From Planococcus citri (Eukaryota > Arthropoda > Insecta > Hemiptera > Pseudococcidae): a stretch of 64,000 bases of DNA. A program made the translations under genes and the position numbers. The notes below the pieces were generated by a model. It saw only the letters and a program-made list of their open reading frames with translations. It made no database searches and had not been told where the DNA came from. Location: assembly GCF_950023065.1 (NCBI RefSeq), contig NC_088681.1:53850836-53914835 (forward strand). The letters are read 5' to 3'. Positions 38,990 through 51,540 of this stretch are shown piece after piece (the first letter of the stretch is position 1; every line of letters begins with the position of its first letter).

Positions 38990-39320
38990 ATCATGAAAAA
39001 TTATTCGCCGTATGAGAACTCATTCTAAATTCGTCATAATTTTTTTTCATCGACTGAAAATATAAACGGGATCAAATTCTGCGAATTAGACCGACTATTA
39101 TAAATAATCAAAAAAAAAAAAAACGTCATGATGATGAGGAAATCACGGAGAAATTCATTTTAAACGATCAAAAAATTATTCGACGTACGATGACTTGATC
39201 TAAATTCATTAGAATTTTTTTCCATCCATGGAAATACAAACGAAATCAAATTCTGGGAATTAGACTTACTAAATTACATATTTGATAAATTTTTTAAAAA
39301 ACTACAAGAGAATTTACGGA
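38990..39320 (+). repeat. Tandem duplication, about 175-bp unit, two copies
   Basis: Both copies share, in order, AAAAATTATTCG, TCTAAATTC, TTTTTTTCCATC-like sequence, GATCAAATTCTG and GAATTAGAC. The copies lie at about 38992-39166 and 39167-39320. Confidence 0.75.
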
Positions 39321-39806
39321 GCAATTATTCAAATAGGAGTACACATGAAAATTGAAATGGATCACCTCCCCCCCCCCCCCGAAAAAATCGGTAGATTTTG
39401 ATAAAATACAGCAGAGACGTTCATTTTAAGTTCACAGTTATTCAGAAATTTTTTAGCTCCGGATGTGCCCCTGGACGAAAGATCAGGACCTTCGAAGATC
39501 GGGCATTTTTGAAAAAAATCGTGTTATTTTCGCGATAGTCCCAGCAGAACCTGTTTTGGGGAAAATTGACCACTCCCGCGTCGATCTATGCTATTGAAAA
39601 CAAAACCCAAGACCACGCTTAAGATTTTACTCAGCTGTTGAAAATTTGCAAGTGGTTAATTTTTCGATAAATTCGTGTTTTGAAATTTTTCTCTCAACAA
39701 ATCAAAAATCAAAGGTTTGACGAAAAAGTGCGCGGAAAAAGTGTAAAAAAAAATGAACCGAGAAAGATATAGATAATTGTTTCAAGGCCATTTTTTTTCA
39801 ACAAAA
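39321..39806. other. A/T-rich degenerate sequence
   Basis: A run of 13 C lies at 39368-39380. A slightly more complex stretch lies at 39450-39600 (CTCCGGATGTGCCCCTGGAC). No gene is seen. Confidence 0.35.
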
Positions 39807-40100
39807 ATCTTGAGCAAAAAAATTAAAAATTTAAAAATTCAAATTGTAAGTCGATGGATGTGATTGAAAATTTACAATCTAAAAACATTTTTCATGGCAA
39901 AAAAAAACAATTTTTTAGAAAAAACTGAAGGTTTGATGGGGGGGGGGAGAAAAACAGAAATCTTGAGCAAAAAATTCAAAAATTGAAAGATTTAATTCGT
40001 AAGTCGATGGCTGTGATAAAAAAAATTGGAATCAGAAAACATTTTTCATCGAAAAAAATAATTTTTCAGAAAAGCCTCAGCTTTAACAAAAAAATAGAAG
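39807..40100 (+). repeat. Tandem duplication, about 152-bp unit, two copies
   Basis: TCTTGAGCAAAAAA, GTAAGTCGATGG (near 39847 and 39999) and ACATTTTTCATSG recur in the same order at 152-bp spacing. A run of 10 G (39938-39947) lies at the junction. Confidence 0.78.
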
Positions 40101-41614
40101 ACAGAATTTCAAACGAAACCAAGTTAGATGGAATCGAAAACGCGTGCCTAAAAAACCCTGTAACTTAGATTTCATAATAAAATTCACCATTGGATTTTTG
40201 TAAATAAATAAAAAATGAAAAAAACAACAATTGAATCGGTGAGTATGAAAAGGTAACAAGTCACATTTTTGAAAAAATTTTTTTGCGGAAATGGGGGTTT
40301 CAAAGTACGGCGGATCGACTGGTGATGTCAGATTTCCGCAAAACTGCCGGGAAAGTGGTATTTGAGCGCAGAAAAAGGGCGGATCCGCATTTATGACTTT
40401 TTTGTAAAATGTTTTAAATTCCTTGAAAAATAACTAACATTTTTGAGAAGACCATTTTTTGAAATTTAAGTTAATCTCTGAACTGAAAAATGATGAAAAA
40501 ATTAACAACTTCGGCAAAAAGTCTTAGAACTCAAGGGGTTTTCGGTCAATTTAAACGAGATAGCAGTCTAAATGATGTACTTAGATGTAGAATCAAGCCC
40601 CATTCGTGCCCGAGAAATTTCAAAAGAAATTTTGTCGATTGAGTGCAGAAAGGGTCTAAGTCCCATTTGTTTAGGCAGCAACAGCACCGGCGCACGTGAA
40701 TATTTTTTTTTGGAAACTGCGCTAAAAGTTGTGTCTTGGGGTCCTCTTTCAATGACCTTAAGCATGTTTACTAAAATTTTTTGATTTTTGAATGAATCAG
40801 TTTTTTGTTATTCCTGAAAAACGCAAAAATGGACTTATCCCCTTTCCGTACTGACCGATTCAATTTTTCTGGCAATTTTTCAACTTTTCCTCAATTTATT
40901 TCGAATAAAATGAACCAGTCTAAGCAATCACTTCATTTCAAAGCCCCTTATTTCAAAAACTATCCGTTTTGGATAATTTCGAAGCCTCCAGCGAGTTGTT
41001 TTTCTCCACAATTTTCAAATTGTTCTGGAAGGGTTGAAAATGAATTTTAGCACCTGCAGCTTTGGTAAATATTTTTATTGGATGATGACATTTTCTAAAA
41101 CGTAATACCTAAACAGTTGAAGCAAAATTTCAGAAAATTTTTCACTGATTATTAAATTTCCAAAAAATGGGTGGGGGGAATCAGATTTTCAAGATTGTGA
41201 TTGTTTTTGAGAAAAAGGCGATCATGCAAACACACCAGACTATATTTTCAAGATTAAACTACATAGCTACTAGTAAACATTGTGCCGTTTTTGAAAACGT
41301 GATTTTTTCATTTTTTGCAAAATTACAAATTGGTCAAAAATTTCTGAAGTTTTAGAGTAACCACCTAAAACGGTCGGTAGGGCACCCAATAAGTATTGAC
41401 CAAAGATGATTTTTCGCTTTTCCAGGACAATTTGAAATTTCCAGAGAAAATTAAAAACTCGCTGGACACTTAGAAATGACCTAAAAGTGATAATTTTTGA
41501 GGGGGGGGGGTGAAAAGAAATAACCCTTATTGTTTTGATTGAAAAAAAAATGCTTCTGAAAATTCGCTAGAAATTCGAACAATCAATTTTGACTCTCCAA
41601 ATTTTGGTTGTGGG
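40101..41614. repeat. A/T-rich decayed repeat block
   Basis: This contains the palindrome GCGGATCCGC near 40380, a G/C-richer stretch at 40290-40390, GAAGCCTCCAGCGAG near 40980 and 10 G at 41501-41510. Frames at 40572-40784 and 40546-40765 on opposite strands overlap and have no domain. Confidence 0.45.
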
Positions 41615-42353
41615 CAGTGGCGTGGTCAAAGGGGGGGGGGCAAAGGGTCCATTGCGCCTCCTGTGAACGAAAATTTGAAATAAAACATGTAAAAATGGAC
41701 GCATTTTCGTTTTTTGGATTAATTTTTCTAAAAATTTTCGCTCTCGCTTCACTCGAGCAGTAATATTATCTTCATTTTCATCAAATCCTCAAACATTATG
41801 AAAGGCTCTCACAAGGGAGGTGCCCCAGGTGACATGCACCGATTTCAATGATTCTTGCACCATTGGATAGAGGACATCGAACATTGTCTACCACAAAATT
41901 TTCAGCTGCTGAAGTTGATATTTCAGGCTTCCAGGGTGATTTTTCGATTTTCACATGGCAATTTTGAAAAATTGGCCAAAAATAGTCGGCGCAGGTGGCA
42001 TCCCGAAACCTCCCATATTATTTGGTCATTTTAATACATATGATGAGACTAGCTCATGGTGAAATTTTCAGCTGCTGAAGTTGATATTTCACCGTTCCAG
42101 GGCAATTTTTCGATTTTTTCAAAATTGCAATGTGAAAATCGAAAAATCGTTCTGGAAGGCTGAAATATCAACAGCTGAAAATTTGGGGTTAGGCTACGTT
42201 CGATGTCCTCTATTCAATGATGCAAGAATCGTTGAAATCGGTGAATGTCACCTGGGGCACCTCACTTCTCAGAAAATTACCCCGAATTTCGATTTTCCAT
42301 GCCTAAGCATCTGGTTTCGCCCCCTCCTTGAGAAAATCCTGGCTACGCCACTG
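41615..42353. mobile_element. hAT-like non-autonomous element, 739 bp
   Basis: The left end is CAGTGGCGTGGTCAAAGGGG. The right end, read inward, is CAGTGGCGTAGCCAGGATTT. Flanking octamers GTTGTGGG (41607-41614) and ATTATAGG (42354-42361) agree at 5 of 8 positions and all three differences are G/A transitions, as expected for an old 8-bp target duplication. The inner arms at about 41810-41975 and 42110-42290 are inverted copies sharing CAGCTGAAAATT, GATATTTCAG and CACCTGGGGCA. No transposase is present. A plus-strand frame (42081-42560) crosses the right end and is not a gene. Confidence 0.8.
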
Positions 42354-42560
42354 ATTATAGGGGTTTCAGAACATGGAAAGCGTCAGTTTTCCGAAGGGTT
42401 TCTCATTGGAATCCAAATTCAAAAACACCAGCTCAATTTTTTTTTACACAAGGGCTTAAATCTTCAAATTTTTGTACCAATGCTTCAGCTGCAAAAATAC
42501 ATCTATATTCCTTTCATTCAAATAAACTTCATACCCAATTCAGAATTATGTACATACTAA
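42354..42560. other. Short A/T-rich stretch after the hAT-like element
   Basis: Nothing recognisable beyond the candidate target duplication at its first eight bases. Confidence 0.35.
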
Positions 42561-44800
42561 CATATCCGCAGACAGGGTCACCTCCTCAAATACACCATCT
42601 CTTTTATCATCGATACATTCAATTTCAAATTCCTCAAAACCACCTTTACTACGATTACAAAACATAAACACACATCAATTCGGTACGAGATCATAAAAAC
42701 ATAACCGTGACCTTTTCTTACGCCCTTTTGGAGCAAATACCTCACGCTAAAACTTGTATCTACTCGTAAGACGTATTATTGCATAATCGGTGATAGGTGA
42801 AGTACACAAAAATACATGTAGAATGCTGTATGAATGAACTGAACCTGCACCTCTGTGTACAACAAGCACACTCGTGTTTGCAGTAAGTGCACTACACATA
42901 CCTCGTAAGTCTTGTATTTTCGTAATACCCGAAATACACCGACAAAACATTAATAATAACTCATTTTAAAATACCTTGAATAGTTTAAAATTACACACAT
43001 TATTCGTGCACCTAAACTTATACATACCTAGTTGGAAGGTATTTTCGTAAATTTTTTTCTTTTTTCGTAAAAAAAAAAAATATTCAAAATACATAATAAA
43101 AAAAAAGAGAATACGAATGTAACTTTATAATGTACACGATACGTTATATTGTTGTTGATGATTGTTACATTCGAATGAATGCGGTAATCCAACGTGTTTC
43201 TGTTTTTGCATATCGAACTTTAGGTATGTGTAATAATGTATACACATACAGCACATGTAATCTCAGTTCGCAGATACGACTATAAACATGGAATTTTGAC
43301 AGCTTTCTCTACTTCCTGCCACTATATACGTCGTCGATTAAACGATTCGCAGGTAGTTTTTGACACACGTCGAAAAGAAGGAATGGGGAAACGAGTCGAA
43401 GAGATATGAAAGGGTTGATAATTGGGTATTAATTTGCGAAAGTAGATACATTTAGTGCCTACACGACATGAAATACCTTTGTACAAAAATACGCGAGGTA
43501 TCATATATCGTACCTATGTGTTACCACGGCAACCATTATCATCATTGCCCATTCAAACGATTTTGGCAACTGCCAAAATACATTACAGAAAGGGTATACT
43601 TTGAGGATTCGTTTCACGTAGCCCCTAAGGCTGGTTGGCTGCTTCGTTTAACCTACGTAAACGTATAACGAATGAAAGAAAAAAAAAATTCGCGTGTGGG
43701 ATCTAATTTTTGTGTACGTTTTTAGCTCACATATACCCATTTCTGTACACCTCCCTAAGTACACTCTGTGCGAATAATTACCGCAATTACCACATCTATG
43801 TAGAAGCGTGGTCGTATCATAGTCTGTCTATAGACAGAGATCAGGAGTACAGTACACGTCATTCGGATGAATCATAATGCAAAAAAAAAAAAAAATTACA
43901 AAAATGTACAGCCAGAGAATAGAAAACGTGGCTCGGTGCTCTTTGACTTTAGCTTAAGTGCTCTGTATAATGCTCACAGGTAATTAAGTGAACATACACA
44001 TGAGACTAATTACCGCCTAGACTTCGAGTGTCTAGTACAAGGTAATGATGAGGTCTACCACGAAGGACACACAGAGACGTACATTTTTGCAGGTACGAGT
44101 AGTAGCCAGAGCTACACATACTACAACTTATATGTATGTTGTAGGTACAAGATAGATAGGTGCCAGGATAGGTAAGGTATCACATTATGAAGTTCATACC
44201 CATTTTCTTTGCTCTATAAGCTGACGATAACACTGTATAGTTCTACGAATAGGGTACCTCACCTACGTCTAACTAATAGCGGATGAATTACGCACAACTA
44301 CACGTACGCAGGTAAAAAATTTCCAATTAGTCACGCTTCTCGTGCACTAACAGAGCATCCAAAGAGGAGGCAAAGACGTCGATAATTATTGCGTTAAACG
44401 GATGAAGATTAATATATGCGACGACATTAGCGTGCATTGTGCGGTGCAGTTTGTTTTTCGTTTTTACAATATTATTTACGCAGCGTAGCGAGCTAAATAA
44501 GACGTACTGAGAATACTTCAGACGATTAAATTTAAACGAAATTGAGCGATTTTTTTACACCTATAATGACAGGATAAGGAATACGTAAGAGTATGTAGTG
44601 AAGTTAATGAGTAGGTACCTGCGTAAAGTTAAAATATAATTTGTTATTCATCTCTTCGAGACGTATTTTTTCCAAACTTGTAATCACTAAATTAGAAATT
44701 ATAATGAATTTTCCTCCCTCGTGCCGAAATTCTCGTCTCTGACAAAGAACAAAGAAGGAATACGAACCAGTATAGGAGAATTTCGGATCCAAATAAAACT
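42561..44800. other. Non-repetitive island, no gene recognised
   Basis: Mixed composition rich in short alternating words (GTACACATAC, TACGTAC), with TAGGTACCTAC-like words near 43025 and 44612. Open frames are all under 70 codons and lack motifs. Confidence 0.4.
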
Positions 44801-46495
44801 AGGTGGATTGAAAGAGCACAGAAAAATGTCCCAATAATCAAACTTTCAGATACTCAAGTTCGTTTTTCAAAGTCTAGAAATTCAAAACAATTGAATTTTG
44901 GTCGAAAGATAAAATCAAAATTTTACTCGATTGAGCTGAAGAACTGAAATTTGGTATAACCCCCCCCCCCCTCGATTGAAACCAGTTCGAGCCATTTTGA
45001 GCAGTTTTTAGAGCTTTTAGCAGTATTTTGGAAGTAACAATCGTCACAATATGCATAGTAAATAAATCAAGTTGGAAAACTGAAATTTGATTCGAGCCTC
45101 ATTTTTGACCTTCTCAGTCCACTATGGGTAATTTTTTACAGTTTTGAAGCCTCCAGCGAATTTTTGAATATTATTTTAGTTTCGCAAAAAATTCACCAAA
45201 ATCTGTCCACATGAACTTCATTTTGCACACTTATGAACACCATCAGTTTAGAAATCAGTCACTTCGAATCCATATTCCAAATATTTTGGAACACAAGGAG
45301 TAAAAAGTTTGAGAAATCTATTCAAAAATTATCAAAAGTTGAAAAATTGTGCCAAACAGAAATATTGTATCGAATGTTAAAATGATGTTGGATGGATTTT
45401 ATCACATTATTTCACTTGAGAAAAAAACGACTGATATAGGGAAGAGATAGTAAATGAGAGGAGGAGGAGGGGGAGGAGGGGGAGGGAGAGGGGAGGGGGT
45501 TAAAAATTGAAAAATTAGGGAAAAAGCTTGAAAAATTCATTTTTTTCACGTTGATAGCCTGAGATCTAAAAATTTCAAATTGTTTGACAGGCGAGGTTTT
45601 CAAGGAGCCCATTTTTTGAGATCAGATGACAATCGAATTTCCAGAGCGTCTTTGCAGAAAATTTTCACATCGAAATGTCCTACATAAACAGAACCTACTT
45701 CAGATCGATAAATTATTAAGCAGAGAACAAATTTTCATCAATTTCAGTCGAAATTTGTCCAATTTTAAAAATATAATTTTTTCGATGAGAACTGGGCAAC
45801 CTTGAATGAAACAGTTACCTATTTATAAAGCTTCAAATTGCTCAAAAATTCGACCAATTATTTTAAAAAATTGGCAGACTAATTTTTTAAAATCAAAAAG
45901 ATATAATTATCATTTTTTTTTTTTTTTTTGAATTTACCATAGATAAAAATGTTCTTTATCCATCCCCATCCAGTACATAGGAAATCTGCTATTTTTTGAG
46001 AAGAAAAAAGAGTGGAAATAAGTAAGTTTGACACTTCTGTAATATTTTATACGATCTTTTTTTTAATCAGAGCAGAGCATGCAAACTCATAGAGCGATGT
46101 CCAAAAAAAACCATACAGCTGTCCAAACGAAAATTTGAGCCTTATGGAGATTTGAATTTTTCCTAATAGTCCAAAAACAGAGAATCTAATAGATTTTTTT
46201 AATTGAAAAATCATTACTTTTTGACTGCTCATTTACAAAATTTTCAGAAACATTTCAACTTGACCCCCTACCCTCCTCGATAATCGATCTATATGAAAAT
46301 TTAGGGGGCTATTATTCTGAAAGTTGACGTGTAAAAGTTTTTAAAGATGTTGATTTCATTCCTCATCTGGTCATTTTGAACTCGAAACTTGAAAATGGGT
46401 AGTGGTATAAGGGTTAATAGAACTCAAAATTGTTAAATTTTTCTCGATGAATGTCAAAATATAATGTAGTTTAATCCTCTAAATTCGATTTTAAG
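44801..46495. repeat. A/T-rich decayed repeat block
   Basis: This contains 12 C (44960-44971), GAAGCCTCCAGCGAA near 45145, a GGAGGA/GGGGGA purine stretch at 45459-45500 and 18 T near 45913-45930. No gene is seen. Confidence 0.5.
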
Positions 46496-47946
46496 GAGTG
46501 TTTGTGACAGACAGTGTTCAAAACCAGTGTTTGTGACAGACACTATTTAAAACCAGTGTTTGTGACAGACACAGTTTGAAATCAGTGTTTGAAACAGACA
46601 CCGTTTAAAATCAGTGTTTGTGACAGACACTGTTTAAAACCAGTGTTTGTGACAGACACTGTTTAAAACCAGTGTTTGAAACAGACACCGTTTAAAATCT
46701 ATGTTTGTGACAAGACACTGTTCAAAACCAATGTTTGTGACAGATATAGTTTGAAACCAGTGTTTGTGACAGACACTGTTCAAAACCAGTGTTTGTGACA
46801 GACACTGTTTAAAACCAGTGTTTGTGACAGACACAGTTTGAAATCAGTGTTTGAAACAGACACCGTTTAAAATCAGTGTTTGTGACAGACACTGTTCAAA
46901 ACCAGTGTTTGAAACAGACACCGTTTAAAATCAGTGTTTGTGACAGACACTGTTCAAAACCAGTGTTTGTGGCAGACACCGTTTAAAACCAGTGTTTGTG
47001 ACAGACACTGTTTAAAACCAGTGTTTGAAACAGACACCGTTTAAAACCAGTGTTTGTGACAGACACTGTTTAAAACCAGTGTTTGAAACAGACACCGTTT
47101 AAAATCACTGTTTGTGACAAGACACTGTTTAAAACCAGTGATTGTGACAGACACTGTTTAAAACCAGTGTTTGAAACAGACACCGTTTAAAATCAGTGTT
47201 TGTGACAGACACTGTTCAAAACCAGTGTTTGTGGCAGACACTGTTCAAAACCAGTGTTTGTGGCAGACACCGTTTAAAACCAGTGGTTGTGACAGACACT
47301 GTTTAAAACCAGTGTTTGAAACAGACACTGTTTAAAATCACTGTTTGTGACAAGACACTGTTCAAAACCAATGTTTGTGACAGATACAGTTTGAAACCAG
47401 TGTTTGTGACAGACACCATTTGAAACCAGTGTTTGAAACAGACACTGTTTAAAATCAGTGAGATACTGTTCAAAACCAGTGTTTGTGGCAGACACTGTTT
47501 AAAACCAGTGTTTGTGACAGACACAGTTTGAAATCAGTGTTTGAAACAGACACCGTTTAAAATCAGCGTTTGTGACAGACACTGTTTAAAACCAGTGTTT
47601 GTGACAGACACTGTTTAAAACCAGTGATTGTGACAGACACTGTTTAAAACCAGTGTTTGAAACAGACACCGTTTAAAATCAGTGTTTGTGACAAGACACT
47701 GTTCAAAACCAATGTTTGTGACAGATATAGTTTGAAACCAGTGTTTGTGACAGACACTGTTCAAAACCAGTGTTTGTGACAGACACCATTTGAAACCAGT
47801 GATTGTGACAGACACTGTTTAAAACCAGTGTTTGTGACAGACACTGTTTAAAATCAGTGTTTGAAACAGACACTGTTTAAAATCAGTGAGATACTGTTCA
47901 AAACCAGTGTTTGTGGCAGACACTGTTTAAAACCAGTGTTTGTGAC
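46496..47946 (+). repeat. 29-bp satellite, about 50 copies
   Basis: Contiguous 29-bp units read CAGTGTTTGTGACAGACACT followed by GTTTAAAAC. The 6-bp arms CAGTGT and ACACTG form a dyad with a 9-bp loop in every unit. Two main unit types alternate: the one above, and one with TTTGAAACAGACACCG and ending AAAT. Rarer variants have GTGGCAG, GATTGTG or an extra A (GACAAGACACTG). A truncated unit (CAGTGAGATACTG) occurs twice, near 47456 and 47884. Segments of several hundred bases (46500-46850 and 47500-47850) repeat the same variant order, so blocks of units were duplicated together. Because 29 is not a multiple of 3, the array gives 29-residue periodic peptides on the minus strand, with no sign of selection. 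Confidence 0.95.
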
Positions 47947-48613
47947 TATTTTAAATTTTGTATGTTGATGTGAAAATGTATATAATATGCTCAGATCTCC
48001 TAAATCCGATTCTGCCATCAATTTGTTCAACAATTTGTGAGTTCCCTCCCCTCCTCCTAAAAAAAAGAAAAAAATAAACAAATTCAAGACACGCAAAATA
48101 GCAAATTTTTTTTCCAAAAATGAAAAATTTTTTTGATTTTTTTCAAAATCATCACATCTGTGGGTCCAATTTTGATATAAATAAAAACAATGAGGTAGGG
48201 GGGGGGGGGAATTGAAATGAGCGAACAAGGTGTGTGGTGAATTGAAAAATGGAAAAATATGACTTTTAGATGACTTTTAGATGACCAAGTTTCACTTTGT
48301 ACGAATTTAAAAAAAACTTCGCCAGTTTAAAATTCAACTTTGATGAGTGCTTTTGTAGAATTTTTCGCGATAATCGCTGGAAAAATGATGGAAATGATCC
48401 ATTATGTCAAGATTTTTCACAATAATTTCTGAGTTGATTAATGATTACACTATTACGAATTAAATTCTATCAATTTTTGGTAATTTTCGAGTGATTTCAA
48501 TGATATTTTTACGGTTTTTATCATGATTTACGCAATTTTCTCACAGTTTCATTTCATTTCAATATTAGATCAATTTTATTATTTTCACAATTTTTTTTAT
48601 CAATCTTCAGCCC
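47947..48613. other. A/T-rich degenerate sequence
   Basis: A run of 12 G lies at 48198-48209. The remainder is low-complexity A/T sequence with no gene. Confidence 0.4.
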
Positions 48614-48851
48614 ATTCGGGCCGAGCATGCTGATAAGGCAAGCGGGACTCAAGCGGGAGACCACCTGTAATTTTACATTATTTAAGGAAGAAAAATAATT
48701 TCTAGGTCAAATTTGTTCAAAATTTACATGTTTCAAAAATTAATTGAAAAAATTAAAATGTTTTTATAAGAAAAAAAGTTAAATTTCAAGCGGTCTCCCG
48801 CTTGATTTATGTACAAAATTTGGCGCACCATGCTTCGTGCTCGGCCCGAAT
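48614..48851. mobile_element. MITE-like element, 238 bp, ATTCGGGCCGAGCA ends
   Basis: The left end ATTCGGGCCGAGCATGC is matched by the right end TGCTCGGCCCGAAT. A second, inner inverted pair is ACTCAAGCGGGAGACC (about 48647-48662) against GGTCTCCCGCTTGA (about 48791-48804). The interior is A/T-rich and non-coding. I could not define a target duplication, so the ends could be a few bases off. Confidence 0.7.
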
Positions 48852-49370
48852 TTAAACAATTTTTTTGGCATTTCAACAAATTTTTAAATAAACTAAAAAA
48901 AAATCAAAATTTTGTCCAATCAGTTTATCAATTTTTTCACCAGTTTATGGTAACTTTCAATAACTGGGAGATCAATTTAACAATAATTCTTATAATATGC
49001 CTACTTTCTAACACTAATGACACAATATTTGTATTATTCAGTTTTGAGAATATTTGATTAATTTTTGGCCACAATGATGACTTTTTGATGACTTGGATGA
49101 ATTAGACACTTGTCGATTATACTCCAAAATGTGGCTAGAAAAAGAGGGTTTTTAATTTTCTCATCAATTTGCGCAATTTTTGGACAATTTTGAAAAGTTT
49201 AAATCTTTGTTAGGTAAAGGTATGATCTTTAATTTTGCATTCAGGCCCTTTACATTTTTTTCATCGCAATGGATCTCACTCTTCGGTGAAAAAAATGAGC
49301 CAAATTAATGGCTGAGTGATTGAAACGTTACCTTGAGTGACATCCCCCCCCCCGAATACTTCGTCTATCC
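48852..49370. other. A/T-rich degenerate sequence
   Basis: It contains 10 C at 49344-49353. The open frame at 48809-49057 begins inside the MITE and is not credible. Confidence 0.4.
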
Positions 49371-51540
49371 ACAAATCATTTCAACAATTTCAATCCAACT
49401 AACATAAAACTCGAAAGGATCAACTCGTTTACCCAATTTCAACATCCAACATCACTTCAAAAACTAATCCGCAATTGTATGTACACATCGTCAACACCAT
49501 CATCACACGCCAAACCATCTTCTATCAATAACTTCGACGACGCAACGTCACTTAAAAAATAATAAAATTCGCTCGATCGTGAAAAATATTTAGGAATTAA
49601 ATTCCTTCAGAGTAAAAAACGCGAAACGATGGCAACTCTTAAGTAAGATAAAAGCAGATTACGTAGTACATCCTTAACTCCAAACATCCTTCACGTTGAG
49701 ATAAAATCGAGCTCTCGTAAGGAGCGAATAATACTGAAGAGAGAGAGAGAGAGAGACGGATATAATTCCAGCATCAGAGTATAAAAGCGTACCCCGAGAC
49801 GATTTTAAAACGATACTAAAAAATTAATCAAATGGCATTAACCATTAAGAAAGCAGCTTCAACGTGTACGAAAAAGTTTAATGGTATTTTCCAATACAAA
49901 GGAAAATAAACCCCATTCTAGAAAGGGTAAAGAGAGAGTTACAAAAAAAAACATCTAAGAATCTTTATACATGGTGGCAAATCCGCTGATTACGTTATAC
50001 GAAGTAAAAAAAAAAGACTGGGAAGGAGGGAGGCAGAGAGGAGGAAGGTTTTCCGCTATTCTGACCTGATTTCGGCGGATAGGTTATTTTTTCTATACTA
50101 TTCGTTATTATTATTAATTTTCAGGCAGGTATTTGCAGGCGAAAAATTAATATTTTCTAAAGCAAAGGAATTTTCAATTTAGATTAGTTCGTAGCTTGTA
50201 TACGATGAAGAAAAAATTGGGCGAATTTTTCACTCTTTGTGTTGTACTAAAATCCCGAGAGTATGACATTTTTCCAATTTTTTCCCTCCTGTAACTTTCA
50301 TCTCGCCGAAGGGGGAAATATTCATTATTAATATTTCTCAGCGTTTGATGATGACGTAGGTATCAATTTGTTATTTTTTAATTTTTTTTTTTTTGCTTTC
50401 GAAACAGGTACGAGTAAAATCCAGAAAATAATAACGCAACGACGAAGAAGGGTTTTCGAAAAGTCGACCGAGAGAAGAAAAAAGAAAAGGATTATTATTA
50501 CGTCGAAATACAGCGAAAAAGCGTACATTTTTTCGTATTTCGTTATTTATTCACGTAAGAAATGGTTTCCCTTTTCGTGTCCGTGCTCTTCGTCCTTCTT
50601 CTATGGATAACTGGGTCTACGTCGTCAACCGACATGTGGCTGTTTTTGGCTACGATTCGGCAATACCGCGAGTAGCGTGCGGTACCTGCTCGTACATTTT
50701 ACGCGTTTAATATTGAAAAAGGAAGTAGAAAAGTACGAGCAACCTGCGGCATATTTTCCATTTTAATTTCATTTGAAACCCATGTACCTATAGTACGTAT
50801 AAACCGACCAAGTAGGAATTATTTATCCGGATTCGGTGCGTGCCACGACAAAAAGATACAATGTAGGGTAGAAATATATCGTATCGGTCGTTTTACGACA
50901 TCGTAATTCACGTCACATATGCGATATGAAACGCTGTTGAATTCTTTTCAACGACGAATACGATTGCGAAATATGCGTAAAGAAGTCTCTGCAGCTACTG
51001 CGAATCTTGCGAAGAACAAAAACCGGATACACGAGGAGTGAGTCGAGTTATGATGATAATTGCGGATAATTAAAGGCTCGTAAATCGCGCGACAAATGGT
51101 CTGGTTCGACTCGAGGAATACACTGCACAGTGTACATACGATGTTACGTACTCTTATGTGTGTGTATACAGAAGTCAAAGCCAAAGCAACCGAATCGGAC
51201 ACGGATTAATTCGTCGAGTTAATTAATACGATTAACATTAACAGGGTGCTTGTTTATTCCGGATTTGGAGTTGCTGGCCGATGGAAGCGTCGAGTATAGC
51301 CTACTTAAGGAAGGTAATTTATGGTCGACGAATATGACCAGTTGTTGAAGATCTACTAAAAAGAGAACACGAATATTTCGACCTCGAGGTGCCCGATTGT
51401 TTTAAAGAATACAAGTACAGAAATGCAACCAATTAATCGACGGGAGGTCGAGAGGACGATGCGATGGTAGAAGATGCCAAAAAATTATACAAAGTATAAG
51501 AAATCCATAGTGAAGTTTACAATGTATAGTAGGTTGAGGT
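49371..51540. other. Non-repetitive island, no gene recognised
   Basis: Mixed-composition sequence with a GA run at 49739-49756 and GAAGGAGGGAGGCAGAGAGG near 50020. The frames at 50328-50528 (minus) and 50368-50610 (plus) overlap and show no domain. No RNA gene is seen. Confidence 0.4.

Noticed and set aside
42081..42560. Plus-strand frame of 159 codons
   Set aside because: It begins in the inverted arm of the hAT-like element and runs across its right end into unrelated A/T sequence. No domain is recognised.
46496..47946. CRISPR-like array of 29-bp repeats
   Set aside because: Units are contiguous with no unique spacers, lie in a eukaryotic context and have no cas genes. It is a satellite.
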